DNA of 58,503 nt from Akkermansiaceae bacterium (GTDB taxonomy: Bacteria; Verrucomicrobiota; Verrucomicrobiia; Verrucomicrobiales; Akkermansiaceae): positions 1 through 58,503 of the forward strand of contig JAPKDA010000003.1 of NCBI GenBank assembly GCA_028822695.1. Direction: 5' to 3'. The translations under genes were made by a program, and so were the position numbers. The notes under the pieces are model-generated. The model did no database searches. It saw only the letters and a list, made by a program, of their open reading frames with translations, and was not told the origin of the DNA. Below are positions 1 through 10,482 of this stretch, one piece after another. Numbering within the stretch: the first letter of the stretch is position 1; every line of letters begins with the position of its first letter.

Positions 1-61
1 CGCCAAGAAGGGAACCAAAAAGGCCGCGAAAAAGACGACCAAGAAAGCAGCCAAAGAGTAA
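1..61 (+). CDS. 3' end of a protein with a Lys/Ala-rich tail (partial)
   Basis: The first 61 bases read in one frame (from base 2) as a lysine/alanine/threonine-rich tail that ends at TAA 59-61. Such histone H1-like tails occur at the C-terminus of several bacterial DNA-binding proteins, including HU-like proteins and some topoisomerases. Nothing upstream is visible, so the parent protein cannot be named. A hairpin with a T-rich tract at 221-249 could end this transcript. Confidence 0.6.
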   Translation, partial: AKKGTKKAAKKTTKKAAKE

Positions 62-220
62 GGTGACCCTCTCGGTCGCCATCTAAACCCCCTGCAGCTC
101 CGCGGCACAAGCTCCTCCCCCCTCTCTGGTGCAGGCTGCTGGCAATTGCCTTGCCTCGCAACTGCACCACTAGAACACACAAATTCCAACAACACTCGCG
201 GCGCAAGTCGCGGGAAATGG

Positions 221-249
221 CCCCGACCCTCACCCGCTCGGGGTCTTTT
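221..249 (+). terminator. Possible rho-independent terminator
   Basis: CCCCGA at 221-226 pairs with TCGGGG at 238-243 around an 11-base loop, followed by TCTTTT. It lies downstream of the partial gene at 1-61 and argues that the open frame upstream of 319 is not translated. Confidence 0.45.
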
Positions 250-318
250 GCTTCCCCACCCAATTCTTTTGAGGTGCAACATTGCGGACTTTCTCCAGAC
301 CCTGCTAGTGTCCGCCCC

Positions 319-957
319 GTGATCAACTTTCGCCTCTTCGGTATTCCAGTGTCCGTTCTCCCTTGGCACTGGCTCATCCTCGCCCTCATCGGCGGCATGA
401 GCATCGACGCAAGCAGTCGTGAAGGCCTCCTCCTCATCGCCCTCTTCGTCCTCGCCGGATTCGTCTCCGTTCTCATCCATGAATTCGGACACGCCCTCAC
501 CGGCCGCATCTTCGGCGCCCGGCCTGAAGTGGTCCTCCACGGCATGGGTGGATACGCGGCGTTCCCAAACTCTCGATTCAGCCGCCTGCAGAGCATCGCA
601 GTCACCGCCGCCGGCCCGGGCATCCAACTGATCCTCGCCGGCATCGCCTTCCTCATCCTCTACTTCGCCCCTCTTCCGGATACCTTGATCAGAGAATTCT
701 TCTGGTTCCTCTTTCTGGTCAGCTTCTTCTGGGCCTTGATCAATCTCATCCCCGTCTACCCGCTCGACGGCGGACAAATCATGTTCTCCATCATGGGCCC
801 CGCCCGGAGGAAGCTCGCGCTACAGATCAGTATTGGGGCCGCCGTGTTTGGAGGGGCCTTCCTCTTCCTCTGGCTTCACTCAATGATTTTCCCGATCATC
901 CTCGGCTTCAAGGCCTACGAGAATTACAAGGAACTGACCAATACCCGCTGGCCCTAG
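319..957 (+). CDS. Site-2 protease family (M50) membrane metalloprotease
   Basis: A 212-residue integral membrane protein. It carries the HEFGH zinc-binding motif in a hydrophobic segment and, near the C-terminal part, the NLIPVYPLDGG motif that supplies the third zinc ligand (Asp). Both are signatures of intramembrane M50 proteases, which cleave transmembrane substrates such as anti-sigma factors. The frame is open from 151, but the stretch before 319 is low-complexity and contains a terminator-like hairpin, so GTG 319 (reading V-I-N-F-R-L-F-G-I-P-V) is preferred. No PDZ or CBS domain is present, so this is the minimal form. Its stop overlaps the end of the convergent exporter gene by 4 bases. 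The substrate is unknown. Confidence 0.85.
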   Translation: MINFRLFGIPVSVLPWHWLILALIGGMSIDASSREGLLLIALFVLAGFVSVLIHEFGHALTGRIFGARPEVVLHGMGGYAAFPNSRFSRLQSIAVTAAGPGIQLILAGIAFLILYFAPLPDTLIREFFWFLFLVSFFWALINLIPVYPLDGGQIMFSIMGPARRKLALQISIGAAVFGGAFLFLWLHSMIFPIILGFKAYENYKELTNTRWP

Positions 958-1703
958 TAAAACATCAGCCGCACCCCCGCCAAGACGGCAAAGAGCACCA
1001 CGAGCCATTCGAACGCTCGTTGCGACACCGACTGCACCAGTCGCTTGCCAAACAGCACCCCGATCAGAATCAGAGGCACCGCCATCGCATTCAGGGTGAG
1101 GGTCTCGCGGTTGATGAAATTCAACCCACCCATGAAGGGAAGCTTCAGGATGTTCACGAGAAGGAACAACCGCGCCCCGATCCCAATGAGCTCCATCTTC
1201 TCAAAGCGTCGGGACAACAAGAACAGCTGAATCACCGGCCCCGCCGCATTTGCCATCATCGTCGAAATTCCTCCTGCCACTCCTGCGCCGAGACCGAAAC
1301 TCCGGGACTGCGCCATCTTGTCGAACCACTCAGTCGCAAAGCGCCGGAACAGTTGAATCCCCACCATCAACAAAATGATTCCCCCAATCACCGGTCGGGC
1401 CGCGTCGTCCGGAATCCGATCCAACATGAAATATCCCAGCACCAAGCCCACCAACATCGGGGGCATCAACTTCCACACCGGCCTCCACGAGGCATAGCGG
1501 CGAAAGAGCGGATACACCGACACGTCCGCCACCACCAACATCGGCAAGAGAACGCCCACTGAAGGCTTCCCAAAAAGGTCCGCCATGATGAACACCGCAA
1601 TCAGACCAATCCCTCCAAAACCCGTCTTCGACACCCCCACCGTCAACGCGGCGACCCCCAACAGCACCCATTGCCAAGTGCCCCAATCCGCGGTGAGTTC
1701 CAT
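954..1703 (-). CDS. Sulfite exporter TauE/SafE family permease
   Basis: A 249-residue, very hydrophobic protein with about eight membrane segments. It has the glycine-rich N-terminal repeat (V-G-V-S-K-T-G-F-G-G) and the related second-half repeat (A-G-G-I-S-T-M-M-A-N-A-A-G-P) typical of the TauE/SafE (DUF81) family. These transporters move sulfite, sulfoacetate or other organosulfur anions across the inner membrane. The substrate here cannot be read from the sequence. ATG 1703 is chosen; a GTG six bases upstream (1709) is an alternative. Sulfatases occur elsewhere in the window, so sulfur-compound export would be coherent, but there is no direct linkage. Confidence 0.85.
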   Translation of the reverse strand: MELTADWGTWQWVLLGVAALTVGVSKTGFGGIGLIAVFIMADLFGKPSVGVLLPMLVVADVSVYPLFRRYASWRPVWKLMPPMLVGLVLGYFMLDRIPDDAARPVIGGIILLMVGIQLFRRFATEWFDKMAQSRSFGLGAGVAGGISTMMANAAGPVIQLFLLSRRFEKMELIGIGARLFLLVNILKLPFMGGLNFINRETLTLNAMAVPLILIGVLFGKRLVQSVSQRAFEWLVVLFAVLAGVRLMFY

Positions 1704-2067
1704 TCCCACTCTTTGTGGACGGAAACATCACCGCTGACAAGCGTGGGGAGTCCAGAGGGGCCTAGTGCATCGGCCGAGTGCGTTAGTAGAGTCCAAGAAC
1801 CAGAAACCCGACCCAAAACAAAGCCCGAGCCAATACCGCCCGTGGAGCATCCCGTCCACGAAGTGCCTCAGCGGCAAAGAGGAACAGATGAATCCCCATG
1901 GCCGAAACTACTCCGAATTAGCCCAATCCCCTCCCTGCGCAGCGGCAATGGGGGCATCTTTTTCCACCCCCTCGCCAAATTGTTCACTTGAAAGAAGTCC
2001 TCCCACCAGCCCACCTTCCGCCCAGTCGGGAGCGGACCAACATCCCCCGCCCCGCGTCCTTTCCATC
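1704..2067. other. Gene-free interval upstream of argG
   Basis: About 360 bases between the divergent exporter gene and argG. The argG frame stays open through most of it, but the translated sequence is proline/serine-rich and unlike ArgG proteins. I see no clear promoter hexamers, riboswitch or repeat. Confidence 0.4.
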
Positions 2068-3354
2068 ATGAAAATCGTCGTCGCCTACTCCGGAGGGCTT
2101 GATACCTCCGTCCTCCTCAAATGGCTCAAGGAAACCTACTCCGCCGAGATCATTGCCTATTGCGGTGACGTCGGACAGGAAGAGGAACTCGACGGTCTCG
2201 AAGAGAAGGCTCTCAGCACCGGCGCTTCGAAATGCTTCATCGGCGACCTACGCGAAGAGTTCGCCCGTGACTACATCTACCCGATGTTCCAGGCCAACGC
2301 GATCTACGAAGGCCGCTACCTCCTCGGCACTTCCATCGCCCGCCCTTGCATCTCGAAAGGCATGGTCGACATCGCGCGTCAGGAAGGCGCCACCGCCATC
2401 GCCCACGGCGCCACCGGTAAAGGCAACGATCAGGTCCGCTTCGAACTCTCCACCGCCAGCCTCGCTCCCGACATCGAAATGATCGCTCCTTGGCGCGACG
2501 CCCGATTCCGCAAGGAGTTCCCCGGTCGCACCGAAATGATCGACTACGCCGCGGCCAACAACATCCCCATCCAGGCTTCCATGAAGAAGCCCTACTCGAT
2601 GGACCGCAACCTCCTCCACATCTCCTACGAAGCCGGAGCAATGGAAGATCCCTGGTATGACGCCACCACCCCGGCCGACACCGACATGTACACCCTTTCC
2701 GTCTCCCCCGAGGCCGCACCCGACAAACCGCAATACCTCCAACTCCTCTTCGAGAAGGGCAACGTCATCGGTTTCCTCTGCGACGACCAAGAAGAACTCA
2801 TGGCCGCCCTCCCCGACGTCACTCCAACCGGCACCAAAGACGGCTACACGCTCTGCACGCCCTACGGCATCATGCGCGTCCTCAACACCCTCGGCGGCAA
2901 GCACGGCATCGGCCGCATCGACCTCGTCGAGAACCGCTTCGTTGGCATGAAGTCCCGCGGCGTTTACGAAACTCCCGGTGGCACCATCCTCCTCGCCGCC
3001 CATCAGGACCTCGAGACCCTCACCATGGACCGCGAGGCCCAGCAGGTTCGCGACAGCCTCATTCCGAAATACGCCCAACTCGTCTACAACGGCTTCTGGT
3101 TTGCTCCGGAGCGCGAAGCCATCCAGGCCCTCGTCACCGAAACCCAGAAGAATGTCTCCGGCGAAGTCCGCGTGAAGCTCTACAAAGGCAACATCATGAA
3201 CGCCGGCCGCCGCTCGCCCCACTCCCTCTACTGTGAAGATGTCGCGACCATGGAAGGCGGGGCCGAAGACGCCTATAATCAGGACGATGCCTCCGGGTTC
3301 ATCTCCCTCAACGCCCTGCGCCTCAAGGCAAGTGCGCGACAGGCGAAATCCTAA
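2068..3354 (+). CDS. argG: Argininosuccinate synthase
   Basis: A 428-residue enzyme that condenses citrulline and aspartate using ATP to give argininosuccinate in arginine biosynthesis. The N-terminus [13 protein letters not shown] is the PP-loop ATP-pyrophosphatase motif of the family. The [10 protein letters not shown] and Y-S-M-D-R-N-L-L motifs follow. The upstream open frame adds about 100 residues that do not belong to the family, so ATG 2068 is the start. Length is normal. The stop codon overlaps the start of the next gene (TAATG), so the two are probably co-translated. Confidence 0.97.
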   Translation: MKIVVAYSGGLDTSVLLKWLKETYSAEIIAYCGDVGQEEELDGLEEKALSTGASKCFIGDLREEFARDYIYPMFQANAIYEGRYLLGTSIARPCISKGMVDIARQEGATAIAHGATGKGNDQVRFELSTASLAPDIEMIAPWRDARFRKEFPGRTEMIDYAAANNIPIQASMKKPYSMDRNLLHISYEAGAMEDPWYDATTPADTDMYTLSVSPEAAPDKPQYLQLLFEKGNVIGFLCDDQEELMAALPDVTPTGTKDGYTLCTPYGIMRVLNTLGGKHGIGRIDLVENRFVGMKSRGVYETPGGTILLAAHQDLETLTMDREAQQVRDSLIPKYAQLVYNGFWFAPEREAIQALVTETQKNVSGEVRVKLYKGNIMNAGRRSPHSLYCEDVATMEGGAEDAYNQDDASGFISLNALRLKASARQAKS

Positions 3355-3938
3355 TGCTCGAACTCAACGAGGACCTCTTCATCGGCGCCGGAAAACGCCG
3401 CCGATGCTACCGCCACCCCGATGATCCTGAGAAGTGCATCAAGATCGGCGTCAGCGGCGGCAAGAAGGGCCGCGACATGCAGACCGGTAGGGAACGGAAA
3501 TACTACCGCCTCTACACGAAACGAGGATGTTCCCTGAAACACCTCTCGCCCTGCTATGGCATGGAGGACTCTAACATGGGCCCCGGCGCAGTGTTCGGCA
3601 TCATCCACAACCCGGACGGCGAAATCTCCGCCACCCTCGGAAGCTTCATTCTCGGCGGCATGCTCATCAAGGACTTCGAAGAGGAACTTCGTGAACTCCG
3701 GGAATACATGTTCAAGGAAGGAATCATTTGCAGCGACTTCAACCACGGCAACATCCTCGTTCAGAACCAAAGCGACGGCAGCCGCCGACTCATGATCATC
3801 GACGGATTGGGCAACAGCGACCTCATCAAAGTCGCCGACTACTACAAACCCTTCCGCGACAAAAAACTCGAACGCAAGTGGGCCCGCCTCCTCTGGCGTC
3901 TGGGAACCTTCGAAGAGAAGGCCCGGAACAAGACCTGA
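3354..3938 (+). CDS. YrbL-like small kinase-fold protein
   Basis: A 194-residue protein resembling the PhoP-regulated YrbL family, a minimal protein-kinase-like fold. Visible pieces are an N-terminal G-x-G-x-x-R-x-C-Y-R-H-P-D segment with K-C-I-K-I (candidate ATP lysine), a catalytic-loop-like S-D-F-N-H-G-N-I-L at about residues 125-133, and I-I-D-G-L-G replacing the DFG motif. The start overlaps the argG stop by one base, so it is probably translationally coupled to argG. Whether it phosphorylates anything is unknown; functional linkage to arginine synthesis is only positional. Confidence 0.7.
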   Translation: MLELNEDLFIGAGKRRRCYRHPDDPEKCIKIGVSGGKKGRDMQTGRERKYYRLYTKRGCSLKHLSPCYGMEDSNMGPGAVFGIIHNPDGEISATLGSFILGGMLIKDFEEELRELREYMFKEGIICSDFNHGNILVQNQSDGSRRLMIIDGLGNSDLIKVADYYKPFRDKKLERKWARLLWRLGTFEEKARNKT

Positions 3939-4235
3939 TCAGGGGTTCCCAAGCAAGTCCTCCGCCCGCTTCATACGGTCGCCAAACGGACTCTCGGCAC
4001 TCTCCTGAGTCTTGACGCTCTGCGTGAGCGATCCAAAGCAGAGGTTCAACCCGAGGAAGAAGAGACTGCCGAAAAAGATCACCTCGAGTGTGCTGAGACA
4101 ACGGTGCAAGGTGACACTGTCGAACACTTCCCAGATGGAAAGAATCGACGCGGCTATCGAGGCGAGCAAACACATCATACACACATAAAAGATCGTCGCT
4201 TTGACGACCCGATGATCCAAAAATCCTTTCATCAT
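3939..4235 (-). CDS. Small membrane protein, hypothetical
   Basis: A 98-residue protein with two predicted membrane segments (about residues 11-35 and 48-70) and a charged C-terminal tail. I do not recognise a family. It is convergent with the YrbL-like gene, their ends abutting with no gap. The codon pattern is consistent with real coding. Confidence 0.5.
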   Translation of the reverse strand: MMKGFLDHRVVKATIFYVCMMCLLASIAASILSIWEVFDSVTLHRCLSTLEVIFFGSLFFLGLNLCFGSLTQSVKTQESAESPFGDRMKRAEDLLGNP

Positions 4236-4366
4236 GGCCTGCTCCTATCCCGAATTCATCCACGATTCACCAATCCGCAAGCCACATCGGAGCCCCACTC
4301 GTTTTCCAGCCCCCTGCAGCCGTCCCGCCCGATTCCAGCCGAGACGGCCTCCCGTGCCGCGGTCAT

Positions 4367-4570
4367 TCAATCTTTGCTCACCGCTCGATAGAGAATTTTG
4401 TGCTCCTCGGGGGCCGGCAAGTGCCGAACTTCCATGCGTTCGGACCTCACCAGCGCATCAACCACGAGGCGCGTCCGCTCCCGGCTCAAGCCCCACATCT
4501 CGCAGAGCTGGCCAAGCGACCTCCATCGTCCCCTCAGGGATTGCGGATCGGTCTGTCTTTTGTTGGTCAT
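4367..4570 (-). CDS. Small helix-turn-helix-like protein
   Basis: A 67-residue basic protein. Residues 17-45 (L-G-Q-L-C-E-M-W-G-L-S-R-E-R-T-R and onward) look like a recognition helix followed by a wing-like strand, resembling a minimal winged helix. It could be a small DNA-binding regulator. It is divergent from tag with about 130 AT-rich bases between them. The partner and target are unknown. Confidence 0.45.
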   Translation of the reverse strand: MTNKRQTDPQSLRGRWRSLGQLCEMWGLSRERTRLVVDALVRSERMEVRHLPAPEEHKILYRAVSKD

Positions 4571-4701
4571 TGTTCACTTGGGGTGTTCATTGATAAGACG
4601 ATCCAGCGACGGGTTTTAATCTCTTTTTTTTCTAACTTTACGCGATCTTTACATCCGCGCCAATAGATGCGGATCATTCCCATACCCCACACTTTTCACA
4701 G

Positions 4702-5346
4702 ATGTCAAAAATTCCCGAAAACGGACTCCGCAAAGGCAGCGATCGTCGGCAACGTTGCTGGTGGGGAGCGGATAGCCCCGACTACAGCATCTACCATGAC
4801 GACGAGTGGGGCTACCCGGTCGACAATGATCAACGCCTCTTCGAAAAAATCTGCCTCGAGGGCTTCCAGTCCGGACTCAGCTGGCTGACCATCCTCCGCA
4901 AGCGAGAGAACTTCCGAAAGGCCTTCCGCCAATTCGATTTCCACAAGGTCTCCCGTTTCACAACACGCAACGTCGAGCGACTCATACAGGATGCCGGCAT
5001 CGTCCGCCATCGCGGCAAGATCGAATCAACCGTCAACAACGCCAAACGTGCCTGCGAACTGGAACTGGAATTCGGTTCACTCGCCAAATACTTCTGGCAG
5101 TTCGAACCGCCGAAAAGCGAACGCCCGAAAACCCTCGACCGCGCCGCACTCACCGCGACGTCCATATCCCCCACCTCCATCGCTCTCAGCAAGAATCTCA
5201 AAAAACGCGGGTGGTCATTCATCGGTCCGACCACTGCCTACGCCTTCATGCAGGCAATGGGACTGGTCAACGACCACCTCAAAGGTTGTCATGTCCGTCG
5301 TAAGGTCGCCACCGCCCGTCGGGCCTTTACTCCTCCCTCATCGTAA
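4702..5346 (+). CDS. tag: DNA-3-methyladenine glycosylase I
   Basis: A 214-residue base-excision repair enzyme that removes 3-methyladenine from alkylated DNA. The N-terminal R-C-W-W-G and Y-H-D-D-E-W-G (Cys19, His32) and the C-terminal N-D-H-L-K-G-C-H supply the four zinc ligands known for Tag (two Cys, two His). The G-L-S-W-L-T-I-L-R-K-R-E segment is also typical. The stop overlaps the next start (TAATG), forming a two-gene operon with the phosphatase. Confidence 0.95.
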   Translation: MSKIPENGLRKGSDRRQRCWWGADSPDYSIYHDDEWGYPVDNDQRLFEKICLEGFQSGLSWLTILRKRENFRKAFRQFDFHKVSRFTTRNVERLIQDAGIVRHRGKIESTVNNAKRACELELEFGSLAKYFWQFEPPKSERPKTLDRAALTATSISPTSIALSKNLKKRGWSFIGPTTAYAFMQAMGLVNDHLKGCHVRRKVATARRAFTPPSS

Positions 5347-5795
5347 TGTTCGCCATCCCCACTGTCCTCTTCGTCTGCACGGGAAACATCTACCGTAGCC
5401 GATTCGCGGAAGCCCTCTTCAACCACCACGCCCAAACCAGGGAACTCGGCTGGTGCGCATTCTCCCGTGGGCTCAACATCGCGACCACCGACTTCGACGG
5501 CCTCTCCGAACACACCCAGTCCGCCCTGGAGTCCCGGGGAATCGAACTCCACCACACCGCGACCACCAAAACCGCGCTCACCGACGAAGACCTCGAGATG
5601 GCGCATATCGTCATCGCCCTGAACCACGATGAGCACCATCCCCTCGTCGCCAAGCAGTTCCCTGCCTGGGCCGATCAATTCAATTACTGGCAGGTCGGTG
5701 ATCAGGAACTCTGCGAGCCAGCCATCGCCATCTCCCTCATCGAAAAGGAGACCGAAGCGCTGATTGCCGAGTTGGTCGCCTCTTCGGAAGGATAG
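5346..5795 (+). CDS. Low-molecular-weight protein tyrosine phosphatase family protein
   Basis: A 149-residue cytosolic protein beginning V-L-F-V-C-T-G-N-I-Y-R-S, the CX5R(S) P-loop of low-molecular-weight phosphatases (Cys11, Arg17). The more usual asparagine/cysteine residues after the loop are replaced by I-Y, and the expected D-P general acid motif near the C-terminus is not obvious. The substrate may therefore be a phosphoprotein or arsenate. It is translationally coupled to tag by a one-base overlap. Confidence 0.8.
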   Translation: MFAIPTVLFVCTGNIYRSRFAEALFNHHAQTRELGWCAFSRGLNIATTDFDGLSEHTQSALESRGIELHHTATTKTALTDEDLEMAHIVIALNHDEHHPLVAKQFPAWADQFNYWQVGDQELCEPAIAISLIEKETEALIAELVASSEG

Positions 5796-5930
5796 CCGGC
5801 AAAGCACCGCCGATTACTCAATCCACACAACCTCAATCCATTGCTCCGATGAATTAGGAATTGATGACTACCAGGCTAACCTTACAAAATCCTTGTGAAA
5901 ACAGGCCCAGAGGCGCACCAGCCCCCTCGC

Positions 5931-6149
5931 ATGAAGTCCTTCGTGATCACCCTCTTTACCGTCGCTGGCGTCGCCCACCTCGGCGCATTCTTCGAAACTT
6001 GGGAGATTAGCCTTCTCGGAGATGACCATCTCACCGCCGAGCAGGTTGGTGAACGGCTCGGCAAAGCCTTCGACTTTACCAACGACCTTCGCGAGATCCG
6101 GGATGACCTCCGGGAACAGACCGAAGGAGAGTTCGCGAAGAGCCCTTGA
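5931..6149 (+). CDS. Hypothetical short membrane-anchored or secreted protein
   Basis: A 72-residue frame starting M-K-S-F-V-I-T-L-F-T-V-A-G-V, with one N-terminal hydrophobic segment followed by a charged helical tail (about residues 35-72). The strong G/C preference at third positions supports this strand over the longer antisense frame. No family is recognised. Confidence 0.4.
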   Translation: MKSFVITLFTVAGVAHLGAFFETWEISLLGDDHLTAEQVGERLGKAFDFTNDLREIRDDLREQTEGEFAKSP

Positions 6150-6303
6150 GCTCTTTGAGGTTTCGCTCAACTCGGCGTCCCCCTTCCCTCCTGCGAAGTA
6201 CGAATTTATTTTGGATTCGTGATTATTCACAGTTTCTCCTAACCAACCGGACGGACTGTATTGTGAACTAGTCTCAACCAAAATCCTTTGGCCTCATAAC
6301 AAG

Positions 6304-6331
6304 CAGCCCCCGATCGCAAGATCGGAGGCTG
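6304..6331 (-). terminator. Hairpin downstream of the FKBP gene
   Basis: A 12-base stem (one mismatch) closed by a GCAA tetraloop lies 30 bases past the stop of the minus-strand FKBP gene. The following T-tract is weak, so it may be a terminator or an RNA-stabilising 3' hairpin. Confidence 0.45.
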
Positions 6332-6360
6332 TGAGCATCTCAGGAACTGAAAATCCTGAC

Positions 6361-7101
6361 CTACTCGTTAATTCCCATCAGTTCCACGTCAAAAACAAGC
6401 ATCCCCGCCGGCGCGCCAGGCGGCGGATTGACCCCATAGGCCAACTCCGCCGGAATCCAAAATCTGCGCGTCTCACCCTTGGTCATCAGCTGCAATCCCT
6501 CCGTCCAACCGGGAATCACTTGCCCCAGACCGAACGTCACCGGTTCACCCCGCACCACGGAACTGTCAAAGAGCTCTCCATCCGTCGTCCAGCCGGAATA
6601 GTGCACTTTCACCTGATCTGACGCACTGGGCTGCTCACTCCCCTGCCCTGGCTCAAGAACCTTCGAGGCGAGCCCGGTTGAAGTCACCTCGGCCTCTGGT
6701 GGAGCAACAGCCACGTCTGCCGGCGCCTTCGGAATGGCCAGAATTTTGAGCAATTCCACGTCGAACACCAACATCCCCCCGGGGCGACCTCCGCCACCCT
6801 TTCCATAGGCCAAATCCTCAGGAATCCAGAATCGGCGTTTTTCGCCCTCTACCATCAGCTGCAGACCCTCCGTCCACCCTCCGATCACCCCATTCAGCGG
6901 AAATGTCGCCGGCTCCCCCCGCTTCACAGAGCTGTCAAAACAGGCCCCATCAGTCGTCCACCCGGAGTAGTGCACCGTCACGGTGTCCTGGGCCCCGGGC
7001 TTCTCCCCACTATTACCCATCGTCAATACCATCGAGGCCAGGCCCGATCCCGTCTTTTCGGCACCCTCAGGGGCGGCGCCAACATTGTCTGGTGCTTTCA
7101 T
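6361..7101 (-). CDS. Tandem-FKBP peptidyl-prolyl cis-trans isomerase
   Basis: A 246-residue protein made of two consecutive FKBP domains (about residues 18-117 and 140-246), each with V-H-Y-S-G-W-T-T-D-G, F-D-S-S-V-x-R-G-E-P and I-P-x-x-L-A-Y-G motifs. The two halves are clearly duplicates of one another, and each is introduced by a similar T-G-L-A-S-x-V-L linker. There is no signal peptide, so it should act in the cytoplasm on folding proteins. It is divergent from typA across about 125 bases. Single-domain FKBPs are about 110 residues long, so duplication accounts for the full length. Confidence 0.9.
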   Translation of the reverse strand: MKAPDNVGAAPEGAEKTGSGLASMVLTMGNSGEKPGAQDTVTVHYSGWTTDGACFDSSVKRGEPATFPLNGVIGGWTEGLQLMVEGEKRRFWIPEDLAYGKGGGGRPGGMLVFDVELLKILAIPKAPADVAVAPPEAEVTSTGLASKVLEPGQGSEQPSASDQVKVHYSGWTTDGELFDSSVVRGEPVTFGLGQVIPGWTEGLQLMTKGETRRFWIPAELAYGVNPPPGAPAGMLVFDVELMGINE

Positions 7102-7226
7102 GCCCGGGGATGCTGCCCGCCTTCCCCCATAACCTCAACCCAAACCAGCCTCGACCAATCACTGGGCTTGCCCCGCAGGGGGAATTGAGTCAAACAGCGC
7201 CCGCCAATCCCCACGATTCTCGTATT

Positions 7227-9059
<1,833 letters not shown>

Positions 9060-9060
9060 A

Positions 9061-9200
9061 GGGAGCGCGGGTTTCCAACCCGTCCCCAACCCCAGCTCCC
9101 CGCAGAGGCTTGCAAAGGCTCCTCCCTAATATGGGGCGCGGCTTTTCAACCCGCTTTCTCAATCCCTGGATCCTTTTAGACGATTCGGCATTCCAAGCCG
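9061..9200. repeat. Palindromic mini-repeats downstream of typA (3 degenerate units)
   Basis: The unit begins one base after the typA stop with GGGAGC and a palindromic core (CGGGTTTCCAACCCG, 9068-9082). Two more degenerate units follow at about 9133-9154 and 9186-9200 (CGGCATTCCAAGCCG). The cores share a central TTCCA/TCC but differ in arm sequence. Related units occur at 16779-16803, 17323-17434 and 56989-57013. Confidence 0.6.
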
Positions 9201-9255
9201 TGCGTCCCCGCGGCCAAAGGTCACTTCGCCTTCGCCCCATCCCCAATCGGGGCGC

Positions 9256-9720
9256 TCACTCCGCCCCAACAGGCTTCCGTCCAGTTCTCTGCAACTGCCT
9301 CAGACGGGCATGGAGCTTGCCAGAAAAGATCCAGCCCACTTGCGCCTTCTCCACGGTCTCCTCGTCCTGCTCCTCCAGCGGAATCTTGCCGCCCACAAAC
9401 CAACCCACCGCGGATCCCTTCTTCGTCGCCACGCGAAGCTTCCGCATCTCGATCCGCACCGCCGCCGCTTTCAGCGCGATGTGCGGTCCTCCTTCATCGA
9501 CGAAGGAGATGAACAGGGCCTCATTCGGATGCATCATCATCTGATGCGCCGGCCGGTCGTAAGGATTCAAAATAATCCGGTAGTCGATCACCCCATCAAT
9601 GATCTGCCAAAGCACCGTCTGATGCACCTGCGTCGTCCCCTCCGCCAACATCCCGGTATCCTTGTTGAAGTCATCCGCATGCTCCATGCAACTCCGCCAA
9701 ATCAATATTTCCCTCCACAT
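9256..9720 (-). CDS. Hypothetical conserved-looking cytosolic protein
   Basis: About 154 residues from ATG 9720, which has an AGGAG four bases upstream; ATG 9687 is an alternative. The middle (residues about 50-90, with M-M-M-H-P-N-E-A-L-F-I-S-F-V-D-E-G-G) is well structured, and the protein ends in a basic tail. No signal peptide or family is recognised. Codon use matches its neighbours, so it is probably a real gene of unknown function. Confidence 0.5.
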   Translation of the reverse strand: MWREILIWRSCMEHADDFNKDTGMLAEGTTQVHQTVLWQIIDGVIDYRIILNPYDRPAHQMMMHPNEALFISFVDEGGPHIALKAAAVRIEMRKLRVATKKGSAVGWFVGGKIPLEEQDEETVEKAQVGWIFSGKLHARLRQLQRTGRKPVGAE

Positions 9721-9997
9721 TTTTCTCCTGCGCAACCTTCATGGAATTTGCCCCCCATCCTTCGTCTTCGAAGATTTCTTGCTCCCTTTGTCTTTGAGCT
9801 TCCGCTCCCCACCGCCAAAGACCCGCTTGATCTTCGCCACCAATCCATCATCCGATCCCCAGCTGAAACAACTTCCAGGCGCAGCCGCCAAATCGCTCTA
9901 TGTTCGACATCTTTACTCCGGTGCTCAGCGCCAGATCCCCCCAGCCAGATTCCCGATGGATTGCTTTTTCCCCACCAACCCTGACAGACCTCAATCG

Positions 9998-10439
9998 ATG
10001 ACCTTCCGCCCCATCGCCCTCCTCCTGGCATCTCTCACCCTTCCCCTTGTCCACTCAGCCCGAGCAGACAAGTTGGCGCCAGGAGAATCCTTTCCCATCG
10101 TCATACAATTGGATTTCCCAAGCCCGCAAAGAAATCACCGCCCGAGGCGAAACCCCTCACCCTCCCCCCAACTGGTCCGTGCACCCCGAAGCCCTCAACT
10201 TCGTCCCACTCGCCGGCGCTCCAGCCGATGCCAACCGCTCCGTCGATTTCGAACTGCGGCGCACCAACCCCTTTGACCCATTCATGGAAACTATTGAGGG
10301 CCCTCCCAAGCTCCCCCTGCAGTTCTTCCACCACACCTGCCACGGCACTCCCGAGGTCTGTGAGTTCCTGCGCCGCGACACGGCCTCCGAAATCAAACTG
10401 TGGAAAGAGGAATTGCCGATTCCCAAACCAAGGAAGTAA
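9998..10439 (+). pseudogene. Secreted protein gene with a probable frameshift
   Basis: ATG 9998 opens a convincing signal peptide (M-T-F-R-P-I-A-L-L-L-A-S-L-T-L-P-L-V-H-S-A-R-A), but that frame soon loses coding character. From roughly 10060-10130 onward a second frame, ending at TAA 10437-10439, carries strong third-position GC preference and ordinary protein composition (for example P-N-W-S-V-H-P-E-A-L-N-F-V-P-L). The simplest reading is one secreted protein of about 145 residues broken by a single-base indel, real or a sequencing error. The family is not recognised. Confidence 0.5.
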
Positions 10440-10482
10440 TCAGAGTCTTGGAATTCCCACGCCGCGACCTAACCTCCCGGCC

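Noticed and set aside
151-318. N-terminal extension of the site-2 protease
   Set aside because: Low-complexity Ser/Arg-rich translation, with a terminator-like hairpin inside; the family starts near GTG 319.
5868-6281. 137-codon open frame on the minus strand
   Set aside because: It overlaps the 72-residue plus-strand frame, which has better third-position GC preference and an N-terminal hydrophobic segment. Confidence in either is modest.
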